Source of the DNA: Clostridia bacterium
Lineage (GTDB): Bacteria > Bacillota > Clostridia > UMGS1810
Direction: 5' to 3'
DNA length: 52,024 bases
NCBI GenBank assembly: GCA_017502845.1
Contig: JAFVUE010000003.1
Coordinates: 1 to 52,024, forward strand
The translations under genes and the position numbers were made by a program. Shown here piece after piece: positions 25,087 to 33,574 of the stretch. The notes beneath the pieces were generated by a model. That model was given only the letters and a program-made list of their open reading frames with translations, did not search any database and was not told the DNA's origin. The stretch's first letter is position 1. Every line of letters starts with the position of its first letter.

Positions 25087-25998
25087 ATGTATCCTGAAGC
25101 AACTTATGAAAAAAAAGGAATGCGAATGAGAGGTGGAATCATCACATTCTTTGCGATGGCATTCGTCTGGCAGATTCTTTGGCCCGTGATTTATTATTCA
25201 ATAATTCCGGACATTGAGGGATATTACCTTAATTTTGATTTCTTTGAATTTGCTTTCGGCAATCCACAGTATCTTTTCTGGCTTATAATTCCGCTTTTTA
25301 TCATAATTCATGCATCATTCCTTCACAGAGTGATTCCCTCAAAAGTTACATACTCAATAGTTACAATGCTTCTCCTTACGGGGTATGTGCTGAACGCTGT
25401 GGAATACGGTTATTTCCTGTTCCCTTCTGAAATGTACTGGACATGTGGAATTATCACAGTACCGTTATTCCTTCTTTCTATAATCTTCGTCCTCGTGGGA
25501 CGCGGCGGAAAAGGTTTCGTGGTAAGTGCATACACCATTTCCTTTGTGCTTTTTGGAATATATTTCTTTGCGCGTATGGCAAATAATATGTTCGGCTATG
25601 GTTTTGGCTCGATTCGTTCAGACGAAGCCGAGTTCCTTTATGTAATAGCAAGTCTGCCTGTGCAGGAACTTACATTCCTTATCGGCATGTTCATTCTTGG
25701 TCTTTCAAGTTGCCCGTCAGGTGATCCTGTACCTTCGGCTCCCGCATACAGCACACCAACATACAGCGTACCACCTTACACCCCGCAGACCTATGATCTG
25801 CCCCAGTATAACCAACCCCCGTACGAACAGCCACAGTACAATCCTCCTCAGTACAACCAGCCCCCGTACGAACAGCCACAGTACAATCCTCCTCAGTACA
25901 ATCAGCCCCAGTATAATCCCCAGGCATATGACCCACAGAGCAGCAACACCCCTAACGGAAACGGCAGCCGGTTGATCGACAGCAATAATCTGCGCTAA
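25087..25998 (+). CDS. Polytopic membrane protein with Pro/Gln/Tyr-rich repeat tail
   Basis: 303 residues. After a short N-terminal tail there are about six hydrophobic helices (roughly 18-205), ending LIGMFILGLSSC. The last 90 residues are a low-complexity, probably cytoplasmic tail with repeats of PPYEQPQYNPPQYNQ, encoded by two near-identical 45-bp units at about 25805-25900. Such Pro-Tyr tails occur in Bacillota membrane proteins and may bind partners or the wall. The helix layout and the GLxSC end resemble the next gene, so the two are probably paralogues. Function unknown. Confidence 0.65.
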   Translation: MYPEATYEKKGMRMRGGIITFFAMAFVWQILWPVIYYSIIPDIEGYYLNFDFFEFAFGNPQYLFWLIIPLFIIIHASFLHRVIPSKVTYSIVTMLLLTGYVLNAVEYGYFLFPSEMYWTCGIITVPLFLLSIIFVLVGRGGKGFVVSAYTISFVLFGIYFFARMANNMFGYGFGSIRSDEAEFLYVIASLPVQELTFLIGMFILGLSSCPSGDPVPSAPAYSTPTYSVPPYTPQTYDLPQYNQPPYEQPQYNPPQYNQPPYEQPQYNPPQYNQPQYNPQAYDPQSSNTPNGNGSRLIDSNNLR

Positions 25999-26010
25999 GG
26001 AGGAAGAAAT

Positions 26011-26967
26011 ATGTATCCTGCTAATGAAACAAAAGAAAAACCATTGAAATTCCGGTTGGGGATGATTATACTCTTCGCAGTTGCGACGTTATTTTATATT
26101 CCTGTTCTCTGCTATACATTTGACTGTTCCCCTTGGCAAAACATCATTATCGTTCTTCTTACTTTTTCTCTGACAGGAATGCTGACTGTATATTCATCAT
26201 TCCTTTATAAGAAGATCAAACCCAAAGTAGTGTTTATCATTTCGTGTGGTTCTCTCACATTTCTATATATAGCAAGTTACTTGTTCCGAATGAATATGTA
26301 TGGGTTTCCTCTGCCTACCATGTTCATTTTAAGAACCATGATTCTCATATCCCTCTTTGTACCGGCAATTATATTTATGATAAAAGAGTCGAAATTAAGT
26401 AAGTTATTCGTTATAATTGCATTTTGTGTTTCTTCTTTAATTGCGATTCCTGTTTTCATCAGATGTATAGGCAATATTATCACACTCTTGCGGGGATATT
26501 GGTGGGGCTTTGATATTGTTGCTGATCACGTTCATAGTCTTTCTCTCCTGGCAGGTTTATTCCTCCTCGGTCTTGCAAGTTGCAATGGCAAATCAATGGT
26601 TGCAGCGAAAGTGAATTACGGCGTGGCTGATTACGGTATGAACTACGGAGGAAACAACTACAGCGGTCAGAATTACTGTGGACAGAACAGTATCGCGGCT
26701 CCTGTATACGAGGATCCAAACCACGTTGCACAGAATAGCGCTAATTATCAGGAACCTGTTTATACACAGCCCGTTTATACACCACCTGTATATACTGCAC
26801 CTGTAAATGAGGTTCCGTCTCCCGTTCCGGCACCTGCACCTGTTCCCACACCTGCTCCGGCAGTTTCTTCTGCCGACGAGATCGTTAAATTCAAGCAACT
26901 CCTCGACCAGGGAATCATCACACAAGAAGAATTTGACGCCAAGAAAAAGCAGTTGCTCGGACTGTAA
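26011..26967 (+). CDS. Polytopic membrane protein with C-terminal SHOCT domain
   Basis: 318 residues, 12 bases after its likely paralogue. About six hydrophobic helices (roughly 15-195) end LLAGLFLLGLASC, matching the neighbour's GMFILGLSSC. A Gly/Asn/Tyr and then Pro/Val/Ala-rich linker follows (PVPAPAPVPTPAPAV), and the last 30 residues are a SHOCT domain: DEIVKFKQLLDQGIITQEEF then KKKQLL. SHOCT is a short oligomerisation module usually at protein ends. The neighbour has a Pro/Gln/Tyr tail in the same place, so tails have been swapped on a common membrane core. Function unknown. Confidence 0.68.
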   Translation: MYPANETKEKPLKFRLGMIILFAVATLFYIPVLCYTFDCSPWQNIIIVLLTFSLTGMLTVYSSFLYKKIKPKVVFIISCGSLTFLYIASYLFRMNMYGFPLPTMFILRTMILISLFVPAIIFMIKESKLSKLFVIIAFCVSSLIAIPVFIRCIGNIITLLRGYWWGFDIVADHVHSLSLLAGLFLLGLASCNGKSMVAAKVNYGVADYGMNYGGNNYSGQNYCGQNSIAAPVYEDPNHVAQNSANYQEPVYTQPVYTPPVYTAPVNEVPSPVPAPAPVPTPAPAVSSADEIVKFKQLLDQGIITQEEFDAKKKQLLGL

Positions 26968-26982
26968 TCAAAAAACACATAC

Positions 26983-27015
26983 AAAAAGGACTATGGATTT
27001 CCATAGTCCTTTTTT
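26983..27015. terminator. Bidirectional terminator
   Basis: Stem AGGACTATGG/CCATAGTCCT with a small loop, flanked by A5 and T6, between converging genes. Confidence 0.88.
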
Positions 27016-27056
27016 GTTAATCCTTGAATATTTAACTATAACTTCAATGATTCATT

Positions 27057-28967
27057 TTACATGTCAACTGCCACCAGGAAGCGGAATGTTACTCTGCGGG
27101 AAGCAGCCAGATCCACATTGCCGTTTGCGTCATAAACCGGCTGACTGTTTGAATATCCCACGGCTTCCATTGTGTTCATGATTGCAGAAACGTCAACTCC
27201 TGTATCAGCAGACAGACAGTAATTCATTACGTTGTTTGCACGTTCCTCAGAAAGCGGCAAACCACTGGCATATGTACTTCCTTCCACAGGAGCAGTATGA
27301 CCTTCAACTATTGTTTTTGAAATAAATCCCGCATATTTTTCAGAGAAAGCGACATTTGTATATGCCTTGATGAACTTGTTCAGGAACACCTTGCCTTCAT
27401 CACTCAAAACTGCTGAATCTCCGCCGAACAAAACACCTGTATCAAGCGTTATGGTTCCGTCTTCTTTGTTTACTATAACAGCGATACCTTCCTGTTCAAA
27501 AGCGACAATCATATCGTCCAAAAGGGCGCCTTTACGCTGTGTAACATCTGAAAGACGAGAATTTGCAACGATCAGATATACATCCGTACCACCCTCATAT
27601 TTTGCATAAACATAATATGCCATAGGGTTACGTGCAGTATAACTGTATGACTGATATCCTTCAAGCAGTTTCTCACCGGTCATAGTGTCGACAAGATCAT
27701 ATCTGTAATTTGCACTTTCTACCTTTACAACCCACGGAGCGAATGCATATCCGCTGATTGTATAATCCTTGTCCTTGTGAGAATAATACATAGTTTTGTC
27801 ATCAATCTTCTTACTTGCAGTGAACTCGTTGGTAAACACAGTTGTATCCTTACCATCACCGCCGGTGAAGTAAATGGCACCGTTCTTATCTATCATTGTA
27901 TATCCCGAATCATTTTTCAGAATCCAGTGATTTCCGATGATTTTGTCATAATATACAAGGTCATAAGTTCCTTCGACTATGTTGTTTCCTTCCAGGTTGT
28001 ATACTTTGTTGTCCATCAAAATAACAGAACCGTAGCAAACAATGTTGCTGTTAAACTCTGCAGAGATAACATTGCCGGTTTTGTCCATTACAACGCTCTT
28101 GGTGCTTCCGTCAACATTCTTTGTTGCGACATAGCTTCCATCTCCATTTGCTGTTTTCGGAATAAATCCTGAAAGATCATAGCTGAACAACAGGTTGTGC
28201 TTATCATCGTACATCTCACCTGTTTTGCCTTCAACAGTATATGAGCCGTCTTCCAGCACATTTGCTCCTTCCGGCAAAAGATTTCCGTCAGCGTCGACGA
28301 TTATTCTTTCATCAGAACCGCCAAACTTACAGGTGATCACACCACCTTCGGCGAGGATATATCCCGCCTCTTTTGTATCTGTCAAACCGGGAACCTGCTT
28401 ACCTGTAGTAACGTCATAAACATACCATTTACCCTTATATAAAGCTTCCTGTTCAGCGGCTAAAGTAACCTTTTCATAACTTCCGTATTGAATAACCGCA
28501 TCATCGTCATCAACATATGTACGCTCTGTGGCTTCAAATACCTGAACGAATCTATCACTGATGAAATAGTAATCTGCATACTGGAAGGGAACTACAACTC
28601 TGCCCTTACCGTTAATCAGGCCAAAGGAATTAAGCCCTGCAACGTCATTATAATCAACAGCCATTTTCTCTGCAACAATAAAATGGCTCTTTACATCTCT
28701 GCAGGAAACATATTTTGCACCTGTATCGTATGTTCCTTCAAGAGACATAACACCATACAGGCCATCATCCCCCTTATAATAAAGACCACCTGAAGTTGTT
28801 GTGAAAACGTCTATGTCAAGTGTACCTACTTTTTCGGCTACAAGGAAATCATTAATCTGCGCGAACTCAACAGTATTTGTTTCAGCTTCTTTTTTGCAAC
28901 CTCCAAAAGATAATGCAAGTGCCGCAACAAGAATCAGCGACAGAATGGAACTTAGTCTTTTCTTCAT
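27057..28967 (-). CDS. Lipoprotein with WG-like repeats and OmpA-like C-terminal domain
   Basis: 636 residues from the ATG at 28967, chosen over an upstream in-frame start at 29051 because it follows GGAGG and gives a lipoprotein signal (LALSFGGC, lipid-attached Cys24). The middle is a series of WG-type beta repeats (FGLINGKGRVVVPFQYADYY; YTMIDKNGAIYFTGG). The last 130 residues resemble an OmpA C-terminal peptidoglycan-binding domain: TIVEGHTAPVEGSTY, LPLSEERANNVMNYC, SRRVTFRFLV. OmpA modules on lipoproteins are common in Gram-negatives but less so in Bacillota; here it could tether the protein to the wall. Role unknown. Confidence 0.72.
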   Translation of the reverse strand: MKKRLSSILSLILVAALALSFGGCKKEAETNTVEFAQINDFLVAEKVGTLDIDVFTTTSGGLYYKGDDGLYGVMSLEGTYDTGAKYVSCRDVKSHFIVAEKMAVDYNDVAGLNSFGLINGKGRVVVPFQYADYYFISDRFVQVFEATERTYVDDDDAVIQYGSYEKVTLAAEQEALYKGKWYVYDVTTGKQVPGLTDTKEAGYILAEGGVITCKFGGSDERIIVDADGNLLPEGANVLEDGSYTVEGKTGEMYDDKHNLLFSYDLSGFIPKTANGDGSYVATKNVDGSTKSVVMDKTGNVISAEFNSNIVCYGSVILMDNKVYNLEGNNIVEGTYDLVYYDKIIGNHWILKNDSGYTMIDKNGAIYFTGGDGKDTTVFTNEFTASKKIDDKTMYYSHKDKDYTISGYAFAPWVVKVESANYRYDLVDTMTGEKLLEGYQSYSYTARNPMAYYVYAKYEGGTDVYLIVANSRLSDVTQRKGALLDDMIVAFEQEGIAVIVNKEDGTITLDTGVLFGGDSAVLSDEGKVFLNKFIKAYTNVAFSEKYAGFISKTIVEGHTAPVEGSTYASGLPLSEERANNVMNYCLSADTGVDVSAIMNTMEAVGYSNSQPVYDANGNVDLAASRRVTFRFLVAVDM

Positions 28968-29049
28968 TTTAATCCTCCTCTTTTGATACGGCATATCTTT
29001 ATCAGAATATGTCGTTATTCCGAGATTTACATCCGGGAAATATACAGGC

Positions 29050-29078
29050 ATTATATCACTTTACGACATTTTTGTCAA
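29050..29078 (-). promoter_or_regulatory. Sigma-A promoter of the WG/OmpA lipoprotein
   Basis: Minus strand TTGACA, 17 bases, TATAAT, giving a 5' leader of about 75 bases. Confidence 0.85.
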
Positions 29079-29139
29079 ATATTTCTTAAACATCTGCCTC
29101 CGCTTCCGAATAAACAAGAACACGCCCTGTGGCAACCCC

Positions 29140-29360
29140 AAATACATACAAAAAAGCTCAACTGCTTAGGGGATTGACGGAAGGGATATAATAACAACGT
29201 CCCCCTTCTTTATACCCATTACTTTCAAAGCAGCTGAAACCTTATCTATATTATTAAACAACTGTGAAAAACTGATTTATTTAGAAAAACAACTTAATGC
29301 AGGTTCTGATACTAAATCAGAGCATTTTTCAGACAAAATGCCGTATAAACTTTTATTTAT
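29140..29360 (-). pseudogene. Decayed N-terminal fragment of an AMP-binding (acyl-CoA synthetase-like) enzyme
   Basis: The gap 28968-29503 contains no intact gene, but one minus-strand frame reads NKSLYGILSEKCSDLV, then, after a TAA at 29277-29279, ISFSQLFNNIDKVSAALKVM, GIKKGDVVIISLPSIP, another TAA at 29166-29168 and AVELF. This is the first 60 residues or so of the ANL superfamily pattern (alanine-lysine rich helix, GDVV, LPSIPEAVELF), with two in-frame stops and no downstream catalytic region. It is a relic, possibly left by an insertion or deletion. The SLOG gene lies directly upstream. Confidence 0.65.
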
Positions 29361-29503
29361 AGGTGTAGACGACTGTGCTGAATATTCAGTGGAAATCCCG
29401 CTCACATCACCAACCCCTTCAAATGTCTTATACGTATACAGGACATATCGAATTTTGTCAATACCGACACCGTATCCGACAGAAAATGGTTATATCAAAA
29501 GGT

Positions 29504-29977
29504 TCAAACATTGATAACCCTTAAACCTTTTCTTTTTGCATAATTGACTGTATAATATGTCCCTCCCGAACTCTTGTTTATATAGCACACACAAACAGAA
29601 CTGTTATCTACCAGATGACGGTTTCTTTTTTGCATACAATTATTTGTGTACTCAATATTTGTATATACTACTTTATCTGCTCTTTTCTTTATATCTTCAT
29701 ATATCTGTATATCTCTTTCCGACCAAAGTTTTGCCTGTGAAACACATGGCAAAACCAGTATAAGGCGGATATGCGGATATTTCAACTTTGCTTTTAATAC
29801 GGCTTTGGCGGCAATAGTATCAAATCCCAATGCTCCACCTGTACCAAAATACCGATATCCCTCTCCCACTAATTTATCTATTGTTTCTTCAACACTGTTG
29901 CATATTAAATCATACTTGTTTTCCGGTATATTCCTATGTCCCGAAAAGCAGCAGGTTTTTTCCACAAACACATTCAT
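29504..29977 (-). CDS. SLOG family protein (DUF1273/YspA-like)
   Basis: 157-residue Rossmann-like SLOG protein. It starts with KTCCFSGHRNIPENK, the family opening, and has FGTGGALGFDTIAAKAVL, the nucleotide-ligand loop, then LILVLPCVSQAKLWSERD and SSGGTYYTVNYAKRKG. SLOG proteins bind or cleave nucleotide-derived ligands; many are associated with conflict systems, others are stand-alone (YpsA, DprA relatives). Divergent from an XRE regulator 136 bases away, which may control it. No toxin or effector partner is seen, so no defence role is claimed. Confidence 0.82.
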   Translation of the reverse strand: MNVFVEKTCCFSGHRNIPENKYDLICNSVEETIDKLVGEGYRYFGTGGALGFDTIAAKAVLKAKLKYPHIRLILVLPCVSQAKLWSERDIQIYEDIKKRADKVVYTNIEYTNNCMQKRNRHLVDNSSVCVCYINKSSGGTYYTVNYAKRKGLRVINV

Positions 29978-30113
29978 ATTTTATCCTCTGTATACTAAAA
30001 ATACCTATTAAAAGGTTTTCGATATTTATAGTATATAATATTTATTTTTTAATATCAATGGTCTGTGGATATTCTGTTTTAATATTTATAGACTGTATTC
30101 AGAGGTGGTACTA

Positions 30114-30452
30114 ATGAGCGAAGTGGCAAAAATTGTCGGTCAAAGAATACGCAATTACAGAACACAGTCAGGATGGAGTCAGGAAAAACTGGCAGAGGCA
30201 GCCGGATGTCATCCCACATATATTGGTCAAATAGAACGGGGCGAGAAAAACGCCACTATAGAAAGCATCGAGAAGATTGCAGTCGCTCTTGGAGTTTCAA
30301 TGTCCGTTCTTTTTGAAATGTTAGGCAGAAAATCCGATAATCAAAAAAACATTCCTGCTCAATGCTATGAACTTTTGTCAGCGAAGAGCATTGAAGAACA
30401 GGAACACATCTATAATATACTTCTTGAAATGGATAAATATAAGAAGAAATAA
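30114..30452 (+). CDS. XRE-family transcriptional regulator
   Basis: 112-residue regulator. Helix-turn-helix of the Cro/C1 type at about residues 8-65: VGQRIRNYRTQSGWSQEKLA, HPTYIGQIERGEKNATIES and IAVALGVSMSVLFEM. A short C-terminal helical tail (ELLSAKSIEEQEHIYNILLEM) may dimerise. The ATG at 30114 is preferred over GTG 30105, which sits inside the ribosome site. Divergent from the SLOG gene; target not known. Confidence 0.9.
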   Translation: MSEVAKIVGQRIRNYRTQSGWSQEKLAEAAGCHPTYIGQIERGEKNATIESIEKIAVALGVSMSVLFEMLGRKSDNQKNIPAQCYELLSAKSIEEQEHIYNILLEMDKYKKK

Positions 30453-30461
30453 GAACTGAAA

Positions 30462-30490
30462 AAGCCCTTGTATAACACAAGGGCTTTTTT
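30462..30490 (+). terminator. Terminator of the XRE gene
   Basis: Perfect stem AAGCCCTTGT/ACAAGGGCTT, loop ATAAC, followed by T-run. Confidence 0.92.
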
Positions 30491-30510
30491 GTTAGGTTTA
30501 ATCTTGTTTA

Positions 30511-30609
30511 TCGGCAATCGGCTTCTGCGACTCCGTTCGCCTGTCGGCAATTGGCTTCTGCGACTCCGTTCGCCTGTCGGCAATTGGCTTCTGCGACTCC
30601 GTTCGCAAC
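30511..30609 (+). repeat. Three tandem 33-bp repeats
   Basis: Units start at 30511, 30544 and 30577 (TCGGCAATTGGCTTCTGCGA then CTCCGTTCGC and a 3-base end). Each holds a GCGA/TCGC stem. There is no spacer variation, so this is not a CRISPR array. Read on the minus strand in one frame the unit gives KPIADRRTESQ, open across all three copies. A partial fourth copy lies at 30735-30749, inside the lysS 3' end. Confidence 0.85.
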
Positions 30610-30727
30610 TCTGCATTTATACAAAGGTTGAGTTGCTCACTCCGCATGCATTCGCCATTTCCCGCTCGCGGCATACCCGGTATGCCTTATCGCTCGCTGA
30701 CGACTCTTTTCGTTTGCTGAAGCAAAC
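30610..30727. repeat. Hairpin-rich spacer between the 33-bp repeats and lysS
   Basis: No gene. Contains inverted repeats such as GTTTGCT/AGCAAAC (about 30711-30726) and GGCATACC/GGTATGCC (about 30671-30685), in GCGAGCG-rich sequence. This is the same kind of short-hairpin intergenic material as at the start of the window. It probably also ends lysS transcription, although no clear T-run is present. Confidence 0.5.
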
Positions 30728-32233
30728 TCATTTGTCGGAAATTGGCTTCATTGTTGGGAACAAGAGAACATCACGGATTGAATAAGAGTCTGTGAGGAGC
30801 ATTACGAGACGGTCGATACCGATACCAAGACCGCCTGTGGGGGGCATTGCGTATTCAAGTGCATTGATGAAATCGTCATCCATCATATTTGCCTCTTCGT
30901 CGCCCTTTTCTCTTGCTTCAACCTGTTTTAAGAATCTTTCTTTCTGGTCGATAGGATCATTAAGTTCGGAGAATGCGTTACCGTATTCTCTACCCATAAT
31001 GAAGAACTCAAATCTCTCAGTCAAGCGGGGATCTTCGGGTTTTCTCTTTGCAAGAGGAGAAACCTCTACGGGATAGTCTATAATAAATGTGGGCTGAACG
31101 AGTTTTTCTTCTACTCTCTCTTCAAATGCAAGGTTAATGAGTTCGCCACGTGTGAGTTCTCCCTCAACCTCTATACCCATACCTTTAACAGCAGCAAGGG
31201 CTTCAGCATCTGTTTCAATAGTATTGAAATCAACGCCTGTGAACTTCTTGATAGAATCAATCATTGTGATTCTCTCCCAACCGGGAGCCATATCAAGGTC
31301 TGTGCCCTGATAGTTAATCTTTGTAGTGCCGAGAACTTTCTCACAAACATAAACAATCATCTGCTCGGTAATATCCATCATACCGTGATAATCTGTGTAT
31401 GCTTCATACAATTCAATTGTTGTAAACTCAGGGTTATGCTTGATGCTCATACCCTCGTTACGGAAGATTCTGCCCATTTCATAAACTTTCTCAAAGCCGC
31501 CAACGATAAGACGTTTGAGGTAAAGTTCTGTTGCAATACGGAGATACATATCAATATCAAGTGTATTGTGATGTGTAATGAACGGACGTGCAGCAGCACC
31601 ACCGGGGATTGAGTTAAGGATAGGAGTATCTACCTCAATATAACCGCGGTTATCCAGAAATTCACGGATTGTGCTGATGATCTTTGAACGGATCATAAAT
31701 GTATTTTTAACCTCAGGGTTTACGATGAGGTCAACATATCTCTGACGGTAACGCAGGTCCATATCCTTAAGACCGTGGAATTTCTCGGGGAGTGGCTGGA
31801 GTGATTTTGAAAGAAGAGTAACCTCTGTTGCGTGGATAGAAGTTTCGCCTGTCTTTGTCTTAAACACTTCACCACGGATACCAACGATATCACCGATATC
31901 CATTTTCTTGAAGAGCTTGTACTCTTCCTCGCCGATATTATCTCTTGCAACGTACGCCTGAATCTTGCCCTCTCTGTCCTGAACATGGCAGAAAGATGCC
32001 TTACCCATAATACGTTTGCTCATAAGACGACCTGCAACTGATACGCTCTTACCCTCAAATGCATCAAAATCCCCAAGAATCTCGGCAGAATTATTTGTTC
32101 TGTCGTACTTGGTTATCTGGAACGGGTCCATGCCGTTATCCTGAAGTTCTTTGAGTTTTTCTCTGCGGATTTTAAGTATCTCATTCAAATCCTGCTCCGG
32201 AGCGTTGTTCATTTCTTTTGTATTTTCCTGCAT
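30728..32233 (-). CDS. lysS: Lysyl-tRNA synthetase (class II)
   Basis: 501 residues. N-terminal OB anticodon-binding domain ([20 protein letters not shown], about 65-85) and class II catalytic core with motif 2 ([20 protein letters not shown]) and motif 3 ([13 protein letters not shown]). The usual end is around FPTMKP; here the reading continues ISDK, encoded by a partial copy of the 33-bp repeat. Second gene of the greA-lysS operon. No T-box is visible. Confidence 0.96.
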   Translation of the reverse strand: MQENTKEMNNAPEQDLNEILKIRREKLKELQDNGMDPFQITKYDRTNNSAEILGDFDAFEGKSVSVAGRLMSKRIMGKASFCHVQDREGKIQAYVARDNIGEEEYKLFKKMDIGDIVGIRGEVFKTKTGETSIHATEVTLLSKSLQPLPEKFHGLKDMDLRYRQRYVDLIVNPEVKNTFMIRSKIISTIREFLDNRGYIEVDTPILNSIPGGAAARPFITHHNTLDIDMYLRIATELYLKRLIVGGFEKVYEMGRIFRNEGMSIKHNPEFTTIELYEAYTDYHGMMDITEQMIVYVCEKVLGTTKINYQGTDLDMAPGWERITMIDSIKKFTGVDFNTIETDAEALAAVKGMGIEVEGELTRGELINLAFEERVEEKLVQPTFIIDYPVEVSPLAKRKPEDPRLTERFEFFIMGREYGNAFSELNDPIDQKERFLKQVEAREKGDEEANMMDDDFINALEYAMPPTGGLGIGIDRLVMLLTDSYSIRDVLLFPTMKPISDK

Positions 32234-32248
32234 TTTAGATCTATCTCC

Positions 32249-32725
32249 TTATTTACTGATGTCGATTATTTTGAACTGGATTGTACCGCCGGGTGTTTCA
32301 ATATCAACGACATCGCCCTTTGCATGACCGATAAGCGCTTTACCGATAGGGGATTCGTCTGAAATCTTATTCTTATTGGGATCTGCTTCTGTAGAGCCAA
32401 CAATCATAAATGTTTCTTCCTCGTCAAATTCAAGATCGAGAACTGTTACTTTTGCACAGATGCCAACAACGTTTACGTCAACATCGCTTTCGTCAACAAT
32501 CTCTGCATTGCGGAGCATTTTTTCAATCTCAACAATACGGATTTCCATCTTGCCCTGTTCGTCCTTTGCAGCATCGTACTCTGCATTCTCGGACAAATCT
32601 CCGAATCCACGGGCAATCTTGATTTTCTCCGCCACTTCACGGCGCTTTGTAACCTTGAGGTATTCAAGCTCTGCCTCCAGATTTTTCACGCCCTCGGGAG
32701 TGAGAACTACTTTCTTTTCTGCCAT
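32249..32725 (-). CDS. greA: Transcription elongation factor GreA
   Basis: 158 residues. Rescues backtracked RNA polymerase by stimulating transcript cleavage in the secondary channel. N-terminal coiled coil with the acidic tip (ARGFGDLSENAEYDAAKDEQ, residues about 38-57, with the DLSENAEYD motif), then the FKBP-like C-terminal domain (SPIGKALIGHAKGDVVDIET). First gene of the operon with lysS. Confidence 0.97.
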   Translation of the reverse strand: MAEKKVVLTPEGVKNLEAELEYLKVTKRREVAEKIKIARGFGDLSENAEYDAAKDEQGKMEIRIVEIEKMLRNAEIVDESDVDVNVVGICAKVTVLDLEFDEEETFMIVGSTEADPNKNKISDESPIGKALIGHAKGDVVDIETPGGTIQFKIIDISK

Positions 32726-32795
32726 CTCTTGCTTTCTCCTTTATATATACATTTCCGTGTAGTAATCAAAGGTGCAATACTTTTCTATCTTACAC

Positions 32796-32824
32796 ATTAT
32801 AAACATTTATATTCATTTTGTCAA
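32796..32824 (-). promoter_or_regulatory. Sigma-A promoter of greA-lysS
   Basis: Minus strand TTGACA, 17 bases, TATAAT, 71 bases before the greA start. Confidence 0.85.
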
Positions 32825-32833
32825 CATAAATAA

Positions 32834-33481
32834 TCATAAAGAATGTATTTTTATTTTATGCCTTTCCAAAACGCCTTTTTCTATTTTTTCTCCAAGGATT
32901 GCCTCCACCACATCGGCTGTGAAAAACCGCTTTTTTTCATCGGCAAAAACAGTATTTCCGCAACCCCTCATATCAACAGTTATGTCGTGATTGCCACCGT
33001 CTCCCGAACGGATAATTCCTACCCCGCCTGATGCACCGAGTTTAAGAGCAAGACCTGTGGAGGACAGAATCTCCGTGGCGATATATGATGCATCTTCTTC
33101 AGTTTCCAGAGACACATATCTGAAATGAGCTGCGGCGCATTTTATTATATCCAGTGTGATACCGTCCAGATCTGTATCATAAACAGTGCAATTCTCACAA
33201 TTTCCTGAAATCTTTGCAGCACGGGATATCATAAGAGGATATATGACTTGCATAAGTTCTTTGCCTGTATACAGTTCTATTCCCCGTTTTTCAAGTTCCG
33301 CAACTGTAAATGCAGGTACTTCCCCGCGGATTACGGCACGGTTCACTTTGTTTCGGGATATGAACCGCTTTAAGCGCCTTCGGGTGTTAAGCCCTTTTAC
33401 ATATATAATATCTGCACCCTCCACCGAAACGGATGAAATTTCAACTTTGTCCCCCGAAGATATAACCGCTATAACCGACAC
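32834..33481 (-). CDS. Hypothetical protein, orphan
   Basis: 215 residues from a GTG start that follows GGAGGTG at good spacing; longer readings have no ribosome site. The product begins VSVIAVISSGDKVEISSVSV and has a basic stretch NTRRRLKRFISRNKVNRAV, a C-x-x-C (GNCENCTVYD) and a Gly-rich KLGASGGVGIIRSGDGG. No signal or membrane segment. I do not recognise a family. It lies between the three-gene operon and greA, with a terminator upstream and its own weak promoter. Confidence 0.5.
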   Translation of the reverse strand: MSVIAVISSGDKVEISSVSVEGADIIYVKGLNTRRRLKRFISRNKVNRAVIRGEVPAFTVAELEKRGIELYTGKELMQVIYPLMISRAAKISGNCENCTVYDTDLDGITLDIIKCAAAHFRYVSLETEEDASYIATEILSSTGLALKLGASGGVGIIRSGDGGNHDITVDMRGCGNTVFADEKKRFFTADVVEAILGEKIEKGVLERHKIKIHSL

Positions 33482-33527
33482 CTTATCGCACCTCCTTATG
33501 GTGCAATTATATTTATATAAGGAAACA

Positions 33528-33556
33528 ATTATACCAAAAAGAAAACAGTATGTACA
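33528..33556 (-). promoter_or_regulatory. Weak promoter of the orphan gene, overlapping a terminator
   Basis: Minus strand TGTACA, 17 bases, TATAAT. The -35 lies in the terminator hairpin of the upstream operon. Confidence 0.4.
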
Positions 33557-33568
33557 AAACATACTGTT
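33534..33568 (-). terminator. Terminator of the three-gene operon
   Basis: Nine-pair stem AACAGTATG/CATACTGTT (33544-33568) followed on the minus strand by TTTTC-TTTTT, just after the stop of the TPR/coiled-coil gene. Confidence 0.75.
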
Positions 33569-33574
33569 CTCAAC

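Noticed and set aside
29170-29515. An open plus-strand frame of about 115 codons
   Set aside because: It lacks an ATG for its first half and a ribosome site. The opposite strand carries recognisable AMP-binding enzyme sequence, so the plus frame is a shadow of a pseudogene.
30511-30609. Possible CRISPR array
   Set aside because: The three units are contiguous 33-bp copies with no unique spacers, and there are no cas genes.
30410-30616. Minus-strand reading with Arg-Ser-Arg-Arg repeats
   Set aside because: It is translated through the 33-bp repeats and a terminator; the repetitive protein is a by-product of the DNA repeats.
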